A stretch of 12,362 bases of DNA, taken from positions 1 through 12,362 of the forward strand of contig CAJJYZ010000052.1 in NCBI GenBank assembly GCA_905197485.1, read 5' to 3'. Numbering within the stretch: position 1 is the stretch's first letter; every line of letters starts with the position of its first letter. The notes beneath the pieces are model-generated. The model did no database searches and was not told the origin of the DNA. It was given only the letters and a program-made list of their open reading frames with translations. Both the position numbers and the translations under genes were made by a program. Below, in pieces: positions 1 to 7,185 of this stretch. The stretch comes from an uncultured Lachnospiraceae bacterium (GTDB lineage Bacteria; Bacillota; Clostridia; Lachnospirales; Lachnospiraceae).

Positions 1-56
1 TTTTGAACTCATGGTACAGTTATTTGGTCGAATACTGATCCATGAATAATTCAGGC

Positions 57-86
57 TTAAAAGAAATTTTAACTAATTGTTATAAC
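57..86 (+). promoter_or_regulatory. Possible weak promoter of aroE
   Basis: TTAAAA at 57-62 and TATAAC at 81-86 are separated by 18 bases and lie about 30 bases before the chosen aroE start. The -10 matches 5 of 6 consensus positions and the -35 matches 4 of 6. The window begins just upstream, so aroE could equally be read from an upstream gene. No other feature was recognised in 1-116. Confidence 0.3.
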
Positions 87-116
87 GTAAATCTAACAGG
101 AAGGATGTGTGAATCT

Positions 117-986
117 ATGAGCCGAATTATGACCGGACACACAAGACTGACCGGACTTTTAGGAAGCCCTGTCTCCCACAGTATCTCCCCTATGATGCAT
201 AACGAAGCGTTCGAGCAGCTTGGTTTGGACTATGCATATCTCGCTTTTGATGTGAATACCGAGAGCTTAAAAACTGCTATCGACGGGCTTCGCGCTTTGA
301 ATGTACGCGGCTTTAATCTTACGATGCCAAATAAAAATCTGATGTGTCAGCTTTGCGATAAACTGTCCCCAGTTGCAGAAATTACAGGAGCTGTGAACAC
401 CGTAGTAAATGATAATGGTATTTTCACCGGATATACGACAGATGGAATTGGTTATATGGAATCTGTGAAAGAAGCGGGACTTGATGTCATCGGAGAAAAA
501 ATAACGGTACTTGGGGCTGGAGGCGCCGCCACAGCAATCATTGTACAGGCAGCTTTTGACGGAGTTGCCGAAATTTCTATCTTCAATCAAAAAAGTAAAT
601 CTTACGAGCGGATGGAAGGTATCATTTCCAAACTGCAAGCACAGACAAATTGTAAATTGAATCTCTTCACCTATGATTCTCCGGATATTTTACGGCGGGA
701 GCTTTCCGAAAGTATCCTGCTTGTCAACACAACTCCTGTTGGTATGGCTCCTAACGTCGATGCAAGTCTCATTACCGATACATCCATGTTCCATGAGAAC
801 CTGACCGTATCCGATATCATTTATAATCCGGAAGAAACAAAGCTTCTACGCCTTGCCAAAGAAGCCGGATGCAAAACATTTAACGGATTGTATATGCTGT
901 TATATCAAGGAGCTGCGTCCTTTAAGTTCTGGACAGGTCAGGATATGCCTGTTGAAATCATCAAGGAAAAATATTTCAAAAGATAA
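117..986 (+). CDS. aroE: Shikimate/quinate dehydrogenase (AroE/YdiB family)
   Basis: Reduces 3-dehydroshikimate to shikimate with NAD(P)H in the cytoplasmic chorismate pathway. The 289-residue protein is full length for the family. Visible motifs in order: the SVSHSISP-like substrate loop (GSPVSHSISPMMHN), FNLTMPNK with the catalytic Lys, GAVNT, GYTTDGIGY with the catalytic Asp, the Rossmann glycine loop VLGAGGAATA, NTTPVGM, and the C-terminal NGLYMLLYQGAASFKFWTG. After the Rossmann beta-2 strand the sequence is FNQKS, not the NRT/NRR typical of strictly NADP-dependent AroE. Together with the C-terminal half this resembles E. coli YdiB, so dual cofactor or quinate use is possible (inference). 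Start: ATG at 117 follows AGGAAGG at 98-104. The frame is open back to an ATG at 42, but that start has no ribosome binding site. ATG at 105 abuts the Shine-Dalgarno sequence and cannot use it. Confidence 0.93.
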   Translation: MSRIMTGHTRLTGLLGSPVSHSISPMMHNEAFEQLGLDYAYLAFDVNTESLKTAIDGLRALNVRGFNLTMPNKNLMCQLCDKLSPVAEITGAVNTVVNDNGIFTGYTTDGIGYMESVKEAGLDVIGEKITVLGAGGAATAIIVQAAFDGVAEISIFNQKSKSYERMEGIISKLQAQTNCKLNLFTYDSPDILRRELSESILLVNTTPVGMAPNVDASLITDTSMFHENLTVSDIIYNPEETKLLRLAKEAGCKTFNGLYMLLYQGAASFKFWTGQDMPVEIIKEKYFKR

Positions 987-990
987 AACA

Positions 991-1040
991 AGAGAGTGTT
1001 GTTTCGCTACTACTCAAGCAGTTCGCCAACAACACTCTCT
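991..1040. terminator. Hairpin between converging aroE and glyA operon
   Basis: A perfect 13-bp inverted repeat: AGAGAGTGTTGTT at 991-1003 pairs with AACAACACTCTCT at 1028-1040, with a 24-base loop. It sits just after the aroE stop and before the end of the oppositely oriented small gene. On the minus strand the stem is followed by TGTTTTATCTTTT, so it fits best as the terminator of the glyA operon. On the plus strand no T-run follows, so its effect on aroE transcription is less certain. Confidence 0.6.
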
Positions 1041-1060
1041 CACCGATTTATCATACGGAA

Positions 1061-1246
1061 CTATTCCTGAAATCCTTGCGAGTCATCAAACTCAATTCCC
1101 CGCCCGGTCGCATCATTGAGGTAGGTAGTGAGCTCCTCAATCTTCTGAATCATCTCTTGCTTTTCTTCCCAATCTTCACCTACCATTTCCTTATTCACAA
1201 GGCAGGTTTTCAAATGCTTTAAACTCTGAATTAATTCTCTATTCAT
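1061..1246 (-). CDS. Small conserved-looking protein downstream of glyA (unknown function)
   Basis: A 61-residue, acidic, soluble, mostly helical protein (MNRELIQSLKHLKTC... to ...FDDSQGFQE) with a heptad-like Glu/Lys-rich centre (EDWEEKQEMIQKIEEL). I do not recognise a family. It is credible as a gene because AAGGAGGG stands 6 bases before ATG at 1246. It also follows glyA by only 40 bases on the same strand, with no terminator between, and is closed by the hairpin at 991-1040. An upstream in-frame ATG at 1270 is less likely because it precedes this ribosome binding site. Probably co-transcribed with glyA; no function can be assigned. Confidence 0.7.
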   Translation of the reverse strand: MNRELIQSLKHLKTCLVNKEMVGEDWEEKQEMIQKIEELTTYLNDATGRGIEFDDSQGFQE

Positions 1247-1286
1247 GACGAGCCCTCCTTTTCCTGTCAATATATCTGCTTATATT

Positions 1287-2534
1287 TTACTCATAAATCG
1301 GATACTTCGCACAAAGCTTCTCTACTTCTGAGCGAATATTATCCGCCTGATTTTCAAAATCTGTTGCAGTCAACCAAATCAATTCCGCAATTTTCTCCAT
1401 ATCCTCTTCCTTCATACCTCTGGATGTCACCGCAGGAGTTCCGATTCTGACGCCGGATGTCACAAATGGACTTCGTGGGTCATTCGGTACTGTATTCTTA
1501 TTCAACGTAATGTATACTTCATCACATCGCTTCTGCAACTCTTTTCCTGAAATGTCCAGATTCGTCAAGTCAAGCAACATCAGATGATTGTCCGTTCCGC
1601 CTGTCAAAAGCTGGAAGCCCTGTTTTTTAAGAGCTTCTGCCAAAGCTTTCGAATTCTTCACAACCTGTTCCTGATACTCTTTAAACTCCGGTTTTAATGC
1701 CTCTCCAAATGCGACTGCTTTCGCCGCGATTACATGCTCCAACGGCCCCCCCTGTGTTCCCGGGAAAATAGCCTTATTGAAATTGAATTTCTCGGCAGCC
1801 TCTTTATTTGCCAAAATCATACCGCCTCTCGGTCCGCGAAGCGTCTTATGCGTTGTTGTTGTTACCACATCTGCATATGGAATCGGGCTTGGATGTAACC
1901 CTGCCGCAACAAGTCCTGCAATATGAGCCATATCCACCATAAGGTATGCGCCGGCCTTATCCGCAATCTCACGAAAACGTTTGAAATCAATGATTCTTGC
2001 ATATGCGCTTGCCCCGGCAATTATCAGCTTTGGATGATGTTCCATCGCAAGGCGTTCTACTTCATCATAATCAATCCATCCGTTTTCATCCACGCCATAT
2101 GGAACAATATTGAAGTATAAACCGGAGAAATTGACCGGACTTCCATGTGTTAAATGTCCGCCATGGTCAAGATTCATTCCCATAATGGTATCTCCTGCCT
2201 TCAGCATCGCAACATAGACTGCCGTATTCGCCTGTGCTCCGGAATGCGGCTGTACGTTCGCGTAATCACAGCCAAACAGCTTCTTCGCCCGTTCGATAGC
2301 AAGTGTCTCTACAACGTCCACATTCTCGCATCCACCATAGTAGCGCTTACCGGAATATCCTTCTGCATACTTATTCGTAAGAACAGTTCCCATCGCAAGC
2401 ATCACCGGCTCCGATACGATATTCTCCGATGCAATCAATTCCAAATTCCGTCTCTGTCTGCCACACTCTGCCTGAATCGCCTTCCCAATTTCCGGGTCAT
2501 ACTGTGCAATCAAATCCATTACTTCATTTACCAT
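1287..2534 (-). CDS. glyA: Serine hydroxymethyltransferase
   Basis: PLP enzyme that interconverts serine plus tetrahydrofolate with glycine plus 5,10-methylene-tetrahydrofolate, the main entry of one-carbon units; cytoplasmic. The protein is 415 residues, close to the 417 of E. coli GlyA. The PLP-binding Lys lies near residue 230 in the diagnostic TTTTHKTLRGPRGG. Other family signatures are NLELIASEN near the N-terminus, the substrate-loop segment NKYAEGYSGKRYYGGC, PHSGAQAN and VDMAHIAGLVAAGLHPSP. Start: ATG at 2534 (MVNEVMDLIAQ) follows AAGGAGG by 7 bases; the in-frame ATG at 2555 lies upstream of that site and is rejected. A promoter is visible at 2591-2619. A 61-residue gene follows in the same transcription unit. 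Confidence 0.98.
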   Translation of the reverse strand: MVNEVMDLIAQYDPEIGKAIQAECGRQRRNLELIASENIVSEPVMLAMGTVLTNKYAEGYSGKRYYGGCENVDVVETLAIERAKKLFGCDYANVQPHSGAQANTAVYVAMLKAGDTIMGMNLDHGGHLTHGSPVNFSGLYFNIVPYGVDENGWIDYDEVERLAMEHHPKLIIAGASAYARIIDFKRFREIADKAGAYLMVDMAHIAGLVAAGLHPSPIPYADVVTTTTHKTLRGPRGGMILANKEAAEKFNFNKAIFPGTQGGPLEHVIAAKAVAFGEALKPEFKEYQEQVVKNSKALAEALKKQGFQLLTGGTDNHLMLLDLTNLDISGKELQKRCDEVYITLNKNTVPNDPRSPFVTSGVRIGTPAVTSRGMKEEDMEKIAELIWLTATDFENQADNIRSEVEKLCAKYPIYE

Positions 2535-2590
2535 ATTGCTGCCTCCTTTATTCATCTGTCCGTCTTGGGATATGTTTGTCCCTTAAGGCA

Positions 2591-2619
2591 ATCATAGCAC
2601 AATTCTTTCCTTGCTTCAA
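2591..2619 (-). promoter_or_regulatory. Promoter of glyA
   Basis: Read on the minus strand: TTGAAG (2619-2614), a 17-base spacer, then TATGAT (2596-2591). This places the transcript start near 2584, leaving a leader of about 50 bases. That is too short for a riboswitch, and no leader structure was seen. Confidence 0.65.
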
Positions 2620-2670
2620 CAAACGTTATTTTTTTCTCCAGATGTTGCAATATGTAAATAAATTAATTAA

Positions 2671-2699
2671 TTGACACTTTTATGTGTTTTTATTATAAT
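2671..2699 (+). promoter_or_regulatory. Perfect consensus sigma-A promoter of the HTH-kinase cassette
   Basis: TTGACA at 2671-2676 and TATAAT at 2694-2699 with a 17-base spacer: an exact match to the vegetative consensus. The start would be near 2706, so the leader is only about 16 bases and carries just the ribosome binding site. The upstream DNA (2650-2670) is AT-rich and UP-element-like. A promoter this strong before a regulator-kinase pair suggests it is normally repressed by the first gene product (inference). Confidence 0.8.
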
Positions 2700-2721
2700 G
2701 AAACAAAGAAGGTGATATAAG

Positions 2722-3321
2722 GTGAAAGATTTGTGTATAGATATATTCGGAACAAATAATCCACAGGAGCTGAAAAAAATTGCAGAAAAAGCAAAGAAAT
2801 ATGATTTAATGTTCCAAAATAAGCCCTCCACAAACCTAAGAAATGCAGGTCGAAAACCTCAATTTTCTGAAGAAGACATAAAAGTAATGCGGGAAATGAA
2901 AGAAAATGGTACAGGCATTTGTCAAATTGCAGACCAATTCAAAACTACTCGCCAAACCATTTATAAATATTTAAATCTTTATCAAAAAGTAAAAAATAAT
3001 CATTGCGTTACCATGCGAATGAACTATATGTTCAAAGACCAACTTTGTACTGAAATTGATATTGATTTTAAAAATGAAAAAATATACATTCAAAACCAAA
3101 CAGATAATATACTTCATCGTGCATTTGGCGTCATCACGAACCCTACCTGGAATGATTTTCAAATTTTTCTGGAGGAAAGATGTTTTCCAAAAGAACGCGC
3201 ATGTATGAAAGACATTTTACGCAGTTTAGAACTCACAGATTATGACCCTCTACAAATCGTGGAAAAAACAAAAGGAATTATGGCAGAAGACTCTCAATGG
3301 ATTGACATTATCTATTTATAA
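2722..3321 (+). CDS. Helix-turn-helix protein paired with a HipA-like kinase (putative antitoxin/regulator)
   Basis: A 199-residue protein. Residues 43-86 (GRKPQFSEEDIKVM...TTRQTIYKYL) form a resolvase/invertase-type helix-turn-helix like the C-terminal DNA-binding domain of Hin; no recombinase catalytic domain is present. Residues 96-199 form a separate domain with a beta-hairpin-like start (ELxDxDFKNEKIYI pattern) and a tail RCFPKERACMKDIL...KTKGIMAEDSQWIDI. That tail resembles the small N-terminal subdomain of Firmicutes HipA homologues (RSIPxSRxG...GLSLSDQYW pattern, from memory). The start is GTG at 2722, supported by AAGGTGAT 5 bases upstream. The kinase gene begins 15 bases downstream. 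Likely role: DNA-binding autorepressor and partner or antidote of the kinase. HTH call is firm; the HipS-like reading is inference. Confidence 0.75.
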   Translation: MKDLCIDIFGTNNPQELKKIAEKAKKYDLMFQNKPSTNLRNAGRKPQFSEEDIKVMREMKENGTGICQIADQFKTTRQTIYKYLNLYQKVKNNHCVTMRMNYMFKDQLCTEIDIDFKNEKIYIQNQTDNILHRAFGVITNPTWNDFQIFLEERCFPKERACMKDILRSLELTDYDPLQIVEKTKGIMAEDSQWIDIIYL

Positions 3322-3336
3322 GAAAGAAGTGAAAAG

Positions 3337-4158
3337 ATGAATAAAATTATACTGGACAATTATGAATCCATCACCACTACTGGACATTCTTCAAAAGGTA
3401 ATCAATTGAAATGGAAATGTGGTAATAATTGGTACAAAGCAGATTATATGGGATACGAATCTCTTTCTGAGGTTCTCGTTTCCAAACTTCTGCGCTTCTC
3501 TAATATTCATAATTTTATTGACTATGAAGTTGCTTACTTAGAATATAAAGGTACTACTTATATCGGTTGCAAGAGCAAAAATTTTCTCCAGGAAAACGAA
3601 GAATTAGTAACTCTTCAAAAATTATTCAGACAATATACAGGGAAAAATCTAGTACAAGAACTTCTAAACTTCTCTGAACCGGAAGATAAAATTATGTTTG
3701 TCATTGAAAATGTAATTCGTTTTACGCACTTAGAGAACTTCGGCAAATATTTATCCGTTCTTTTTACAATCGATACTCTATTTCTCAATGAAGATAGACA
3801 TACAAATAACATCGCATTCATCTATAACACTCAGACAAACCACTATAGACTCTGTCCCTATTTCGATTATGGACTTTCTCTATTTGCCGACACAACAACC
3901 GATTTTTCTCTCAATGTTCCTTTGGAACAATGCTATGAAAAAATAGAAGCCAAACCATTTTGCCGCAGCTTTGATGAGCAATTAGATACAATCGAATTTC
4001 TCTTTGGAAACCATATTCGATTCCACTTCTCTATAAAAGATGTTCAAAAGATTTTGGATTCTTTTAAAGGAATTTATTCCGGTGAAATTCTAAAAAGGGT
4101 GGAACAAATTATGCGATTGCAAATAAGAAAATACCAATATTTATTCTCTACCACATAA
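3337..4158 (+). CDS. HipA/CtkA-like protein kinase
   Basis: A 273-residue serine/threonine kinase-like protein of the HipA/CtkA fold. Visible elements: a glycine/serine-rich nucleotide loop (TTGHSSKG, residues 13-21), a candidate ATP-binding Lys34 in WYKADYMGYESLSEVL, the catalytic loop NEDRHTNN (151-158) with catalytic Asp153 and metal-binding Asn158, and the metal-binding FDYGLSL (176-182) with Asp177. All core catalytic residues are intact, so it should be active. It is shorter than full HipA (about 440 residues) and lacks the N-terminal subdomain. In that respect it resembles HipT or CtkA-type kinases. HipA and HipT phosphorylate aminoacyl-tRNA synthetases, but the substrate here is unknown. 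The ribosome binding site is weak (AGAAAGAAG), consistent with lower expression than the upstream partner. Confidence 0.82.
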   Translation: MNKIILDNYESITTTGHSSKGNQLKWKCGNNWYKADYMGYESLSEVLVSKLLRFSNIHNFIDYEVAYLEYKGTTYIGCKSKNFLQENEELVTLQKLFRQYTGKNLVQELLNFSEPEDKIMFVIENVIRFTHLENFGKYLSVLFTIDTLFLNEDRHTNNIAFIYNTQTNHYRLCPYFDYGLSLFADTTTDFSLNVPLEQCYEKIEAKPFCRSFDEQLDTIEFLFGNHIRFHFSIKDVQKILDSFKGIYSGEILKRVEQIMRLQIRKYQYLFSTT

Positions 4159-4175
4159 TTTTTCATAACATAACG

Positions 4176-4210
4176 ATAGCCCCGGCATTTGCCGAGGCTA
4201 TTATTTTTTC
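4176..4210 (+). terminator. Rho-independent terminator of the HTH-kinase cassette
   Basis: ATAGCCCCGGC (4176-4186) pairs with GCCGAGGCTAT (4191-4201) with one C-A mismatch and an ATTT loop, followed by TATTTTTT. It lies 17 bases after the kinase stop. On the other strand the tail is not T-rich, so it terminates mainly the plus-strand transcript, although it is also just past the end of the converging CofE-family gene. Confidence 0.85.
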
Positions 4211-4217
4211 ACTTCTA

Positions 4218-5408
4218 TTAGTTTGTATAGTTATCAAAGTATCCCTGTACAAGTACAACCGGAGTACCTTTGTCACCGGAACCGCTTGTAAGGTCACACA
4301 AAGAACCAATCAAATCTGTAAGCTGTCTCGGAGTTGTTCCCTGAGATACCATGTTCCCTACAAGATTCTCATCTTTTTCTTTGATACGTTTGGAAATCGC
4401 TTCTTTCAAAGCTTCTCCACTCAAATCTGCGAAATCATTATCTGCAAGATATTTTAACTTCACTTCGTTCGGTGTTCCGCGAAGTCCGTCTGTATATGCT
4501 GGAGAAACGACAGGGTCTGCAAGTTCCCAGATTTTACCCTGTGGGTCCTTAAATGCACCGTCACCGTAAACCATAACTTCAACATGTTTTCCTGTCTTTT
4601 CTAAGATGCTCTTCTGAATCTCTTCTACAAGTTCAAAGCATTCTCTCGGAAATAACTTGATACTTTCTTCTGTAGATTTGTTAGAACCAAGAAGGCCATA
4701 TTTTTCATTGCATCCACTTCCGTCTACAGGAGCTGTTAAAATATCATCCATTCCGAATACTTTTTCAGCGCCGTTTGCTTTTAAAATACGTTTTGTTCTT
4801 GCGCGTGTATGAATATCACAGTTAATTACATTCTTTGTATAATTAAGGATTGTTTTTGGATTATTTGCGAAGATAATCTCTACTTCCGCACCTGCTTCAC
4901 GAATGATTTCTCCGTAATACTGTACATAGTCAACACCTGTAAATTCATGTTTGTTCTCACCGAAAAGTTCTCTGTACTTCTCTAATGTAAGCACATCGCT
5001 GTACGGATTGATTCCTGCCTCGTCTAATTTGTCGAGTGACACAAGTTCATTCCCCACTTCATCGCTTGGATAGCTTAACATAAGAACGACTTTCTTCGCT
5101 CCCATAGCCATACCTTTTAAACAGATGGAGAATCTGTTTCTTGACAAGATTGGGAAAATGATTCCGATTGTCTCTCCGCCTAATTTCTCCTTCACATCAC
5201 TTGCAATGGCGCTGATTGGCGCATAATTTCCCTGTGCTCTTGCCACGATAGATTCTGTAAGAGAAATAACGTCTCTGTCTCTTAACTCAAATCCTTCACT
5301 CTCGGCTGCTTCTAATACACTATTTACTACGATATCTGCCAGATTGTCGCCTTCTCTGATAATCGGGCAGCGAATACCTCTTGAAATTGTACCTACTTTT
5401 CTTTCCAT
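4218..5408 (-). CDS. Coenzyme F420-0:L-glutamate ligase family protein (CofE-like)
   Basis: A 396-residue protein of the CofE family (Pfam F420_ligase). Archaeal and actinobacterial CofE adds glutamate to coenzyme F420-0 using GTP. Recognisable segments: SLTESIVARAQGNY (about 49-62), FPILSRNRFSICLKGMAMGA, the central CDIHTRARTKRILKANGAEKVFGMDDILTAP... block (only partly quoted here), VMVYGDGAFKDPQGKIWELADPVVSP and SQGTTPRQLTDLIGSLCDLTSGSGDKGTPVVL near the C-terminus. It is much longer than archaeal CofE (about 250 residues). Such long homologues are known in Clostridia that are not thought to make F420, so the true substrate is probably another glutamylated or peptide-like molecule (inference). 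ATG at 5408 is preceded by AGAAGGGAT. A strong -10 lies in the 101-base gap behind the FGGY kinase gene. Confidence 0.85.
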   Translation of the reverse strand: MERKVGTISRGIRCPIIREGDNLADIVVNSVLEAAESEGFELRDRDVISLTESIVARAQGNYAPISAIASDVKEKLGGETIGIIFPILSRNRFSICLKGMAMGAKKVVLMLSYPSDEVGNELVSLDKLDEAGINPYSDVLTLEKYRELFGENKHEFTGVDYVQYYGEIIREAGAEVEIIFANNPKTILNYTKNVINCDIHTRARTKRILKANGAEKVFGMDDILTAPVDGSGCNEKYGLLGSNKSTEESIKLFPRECFELVEEIQKSILEKTGKHVEVMVYGDGAFKDPQGKIWELADPVVSPAYTDGLRGTPNEVKLKYLADNDFADLSGEALKEAISKRIKEKDENLVGNMVSQGTTPRQLTDLIGSLCDLTSGSGDKGTPVVLVQGYFDNYTN

Positions 5409-5456
5409 GTTTATCCCTTCTTACCTCCAGAGTCTATTCTGAATTACTACTGCCCT

Positions 5457-5485
5457 ATTATAATACAAAATATCTGCGTTGAAAA
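5457..5485 (-). promoter_or_regulatory. Promoter of the CofE-family gene
   Basis: On the minus strand TTTTCA (5485-5480), a 17-base spacer and a perfect TATAAT (5462-5457). The transcript would start near 5450, leaving a leader of about 40 bases that includes GGAGGTAAGAAGGG. It suggests independent transcription from the upstream sugar kinase; no hairpin terminator was found between the two genes. Confidence 0.55.
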
Positions 5486-5509
5486 GGTTTTTTTACAAAA
5501 CATCCCATC

Positions 5510-7114
5510 CTATTGTAATGTATTTACTGCCGCTCTCTCGATTTCAAGTCCTTTCTGAAACCGTTTGATAAACGTCTGAAAACCTTCTACATCTTCCGGA
5601 ACCGGCTGGAATGTGACTCCTTCTTGTCCCTTAAACACTCTTTCGCTCAAATATTCGTCTAACGTTTCCTCATTCTCTTTATTCTTCATGTAGGAAGCAA
5701 GAACTGCAATTCCCCATGCTCCGCCTTCCCCCGCTGTTTCCATGACTGTCACCGCAGTATTAAGCGCTGCCGCCAAAATTCTCTGTCCTACAACCGGAGT
5801 CTTAAAAAGACCTCCATGTCCGTAAATCTCGTCTAACTTCACGCCTTCTTCCTGAAGAAGAATATCCATTCCTACTTTCAACACCTCCAGAGATGCATAC
5901 AGATTCACACGCATAAAGTTTGCAAGCGTAAACTTACTGTTTGGCGTCCGCACGAACAATGGACGTCCCGCGTCGAATCCGACTACAGGTTCTCCTGAGA
6001 AGAAATTATAAGAAAGAAGTCCTCCGCAATCTGCATCTCCTTCCAATGCTTTATTATAAAGTGTTCCAAAAAGCTTGTTCATATCCACATCTTCGATTCC
6101 AAAAGCCTCTGCAAATTCTTTGAAAATATTGACCCACGCATTTAAATCTGACGTACAGTTGTTACAGTGTACCATGGCAACCGCATCGCCTGACGGAGTC
6201 GTAACGATATCGATTTCCTCATGTACTTTCTTCAACTCTTCTTCCAAAACCACCATACTGAACACACTGGTTCCGGCAGAGACATTTCCCGTCCGGACTT
6301 TTACGCTGTTTGTAGCAACCATTCCTGTTCCCGCATCTCCCTCCGGAGGACATACCGGAGCGCCGGCTTCCAGATTGCCTGTAACATCAAGAAGTTTTGC
6401 TCCTTCTTCCGTAAGCGTCCCTGCATTTTCCCCTGCAACGAGCACTTTCGGTAAGATTTCTTCAATCTTCCAAGGATATCCCTTTGGCACAATCTTCTCA
6501 TCAAACTTCACAAGCATTTCTTTGTTCCAGTCCCTTGTCTTGGAATCTATCGGGAACATTCCGGATGCATCTCCAACACCAAGTACCTTATTCCCCGTCA
6601 GCTTCCAGTGAATGTATCCTGCAAGCGTCGTAAGAAATGCAATATCTTGTACATGTTCTTCCTCATTCAAAATTGCCTGATAAATATGGGAACCACTCCA
6701 TCTTTGAGGCATATTGAAGTCAAACAGCTCCGTCAACTCCTTTGCCGCCTGCTCCGTCATCGTATTTCTCCATGTTCGGAACGGGACGAGCAATTCCCCC
6801 TCCTTATCAAACGCCATATAACCATGCATCATCGCGCTGAATCCTATCGCACCCAGTTTCGTAATGGAAATATCATATTTTTCTTTTACCTCTTCCGCCA
6901 TTTTCTTGTAACTGTCTTGAAGTCCCGTCCAGATATCTTCCAGACTGTATGTCCAAATATTGTTTTCGAGTCTATTTTCCCAATCATGCGCTCCGGCCGC
7001 AATCACAGAATGGGTTTCATCGACCAAAACCGCCTTAATTCTTGTAGAACCAAACTCAATCCCAAGTACAGCATTTCCTGTTTGAATACATTGTTTTATT
7101 GTCTCGCAACTCAT
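5510..7114 (-). CDS. FGGY-family carbohydrate kinase (ribulokinase/xylulokinase-like)
   Basis: A 534-residue sugar kinase of the actin-like ATPase fold, full length. Motifs: phosphate-1 loop GIEFGSTRIKAVLVD (18-32), substrate region GFSAMMHGYMAFD (91-103), the catalytic Asp260 in PPEGDAGTG, phosphate-2 loop GNVSAGTSVF (276-285), and the adenosine-loop GHGGLFKTPVVGQRILAAAL (432-451) with GEGGAWGIAVLA (462-473). The phosphate-1 motif has Glu where most FGGY kinases have Asp (GIDxGTT). From memory this GIEFGSTR form marks a clostridial subfamily found near araD-type epimerases, so a pentulose such as L-ribulose is the likeliest substrate (inference; no pathway neighbour is present here). Start: ATG at 7114 follows CAGGAGGAA; the in-frame ATG at 7135 is upstream of that site. 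Confidence 0.88.
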   Translation of the reverse strand: MSCETIKQCIQTGNAVLGIEFGSTRIKAVLVDETHSVIAAGAHDWENRLENNIWTYSLEDIWTGLQDSYKKMAEEVKEKYDISITKLGAIGFSAMMHGYMAFDKEGELLVPFRTWRNTMTEQAAKELTELFDFNMPQRWSGSHIYQAILNEEEHVQDIAFLTTLAGYIHWKLTGNKVLGVGDASGMFPIDSKTRDWNKEMLVKFDEKIVPKGYPWKIEEILPKVLVAGENAGTLTEEGAKLLDVTGNLEAGAPVCPPEGDAGTGMVATNSVKVRTGNVSAGTSVFSMVVLEEELKKVHEEIDIVTTPSGDAVAMVHCNNCTSDLNAWVNIFKEFAEAFGIEDVDMNKLFGTLYNKALEGDADCGGLLSYNFFSGEPVVGFDAGRPLFVRTPNSKFTLANFMRVNLYASLEVLKVGMDILLQEEGVKLDEIYGHGGLFKTPVVGQRILAAALNTAVTVMETAGEGGAWGIAVLASYMKNKENEETLDEYLSERVFKGQEGVTFQPVPEDVEGFQTFIKRFQKGLEIERAAVNTLQ

Positions 7115-7156
7115 CACTGATTCCTCCTGTTTCATTTCACGATTTTCATTAACTTT

Positions 7157-7185
7157 ATTATAGCAATGGTATCATACAAGTTCTA
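7157..7185 (-). promoter_or_regulatory. Promoter of the FGGY kinase gene
   Basis: On the minus strand a perfect TATAAT (7162-7157) with a 17-base spacer to TAGAAC (7185-7180), a poor -35. A strong -10 with a weak -35 overlapped by symmetric sequences (see next entry) is what one expects of a regulated sugar gene. A leader of about 35 bases precedes the ATG at 7114. Confidence 0.5.

Noticed and set aside
42..116. N-terminal extension of AroE from the ATG at 42
   Set aside because: No ribosome binding site before 42, no family similarity in the first 25 residues, and a good site precedes the ATG at 117.
267..638. Minus-strand frame of 123 codons inside aroE
   Set aside because: It lies wholly antisense to a clear gene and its sequence has no family features or ribosome binding site.
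2535..2590. Riboswitch before glyA
   Set aside because: The leader predicted from the promoter is only about 50 bases and shows no stem-loop.
2722..3321. A serine recombinase, suggested by the Hin-like helix-turn-helix
   Set aside because: There is no resolvase catalytic domain or catalytic Ser motif; the HTH is fused to an unrelated domain and paired with a kinase.
6075..7120. Plus-strand frames of 178 and 170 codons opposite the FGGY kinase
   Set aside because: Low-complexity Ser/Pro/Phe-rich or basic translations antisense to a full-length conserved gene; no start signals.
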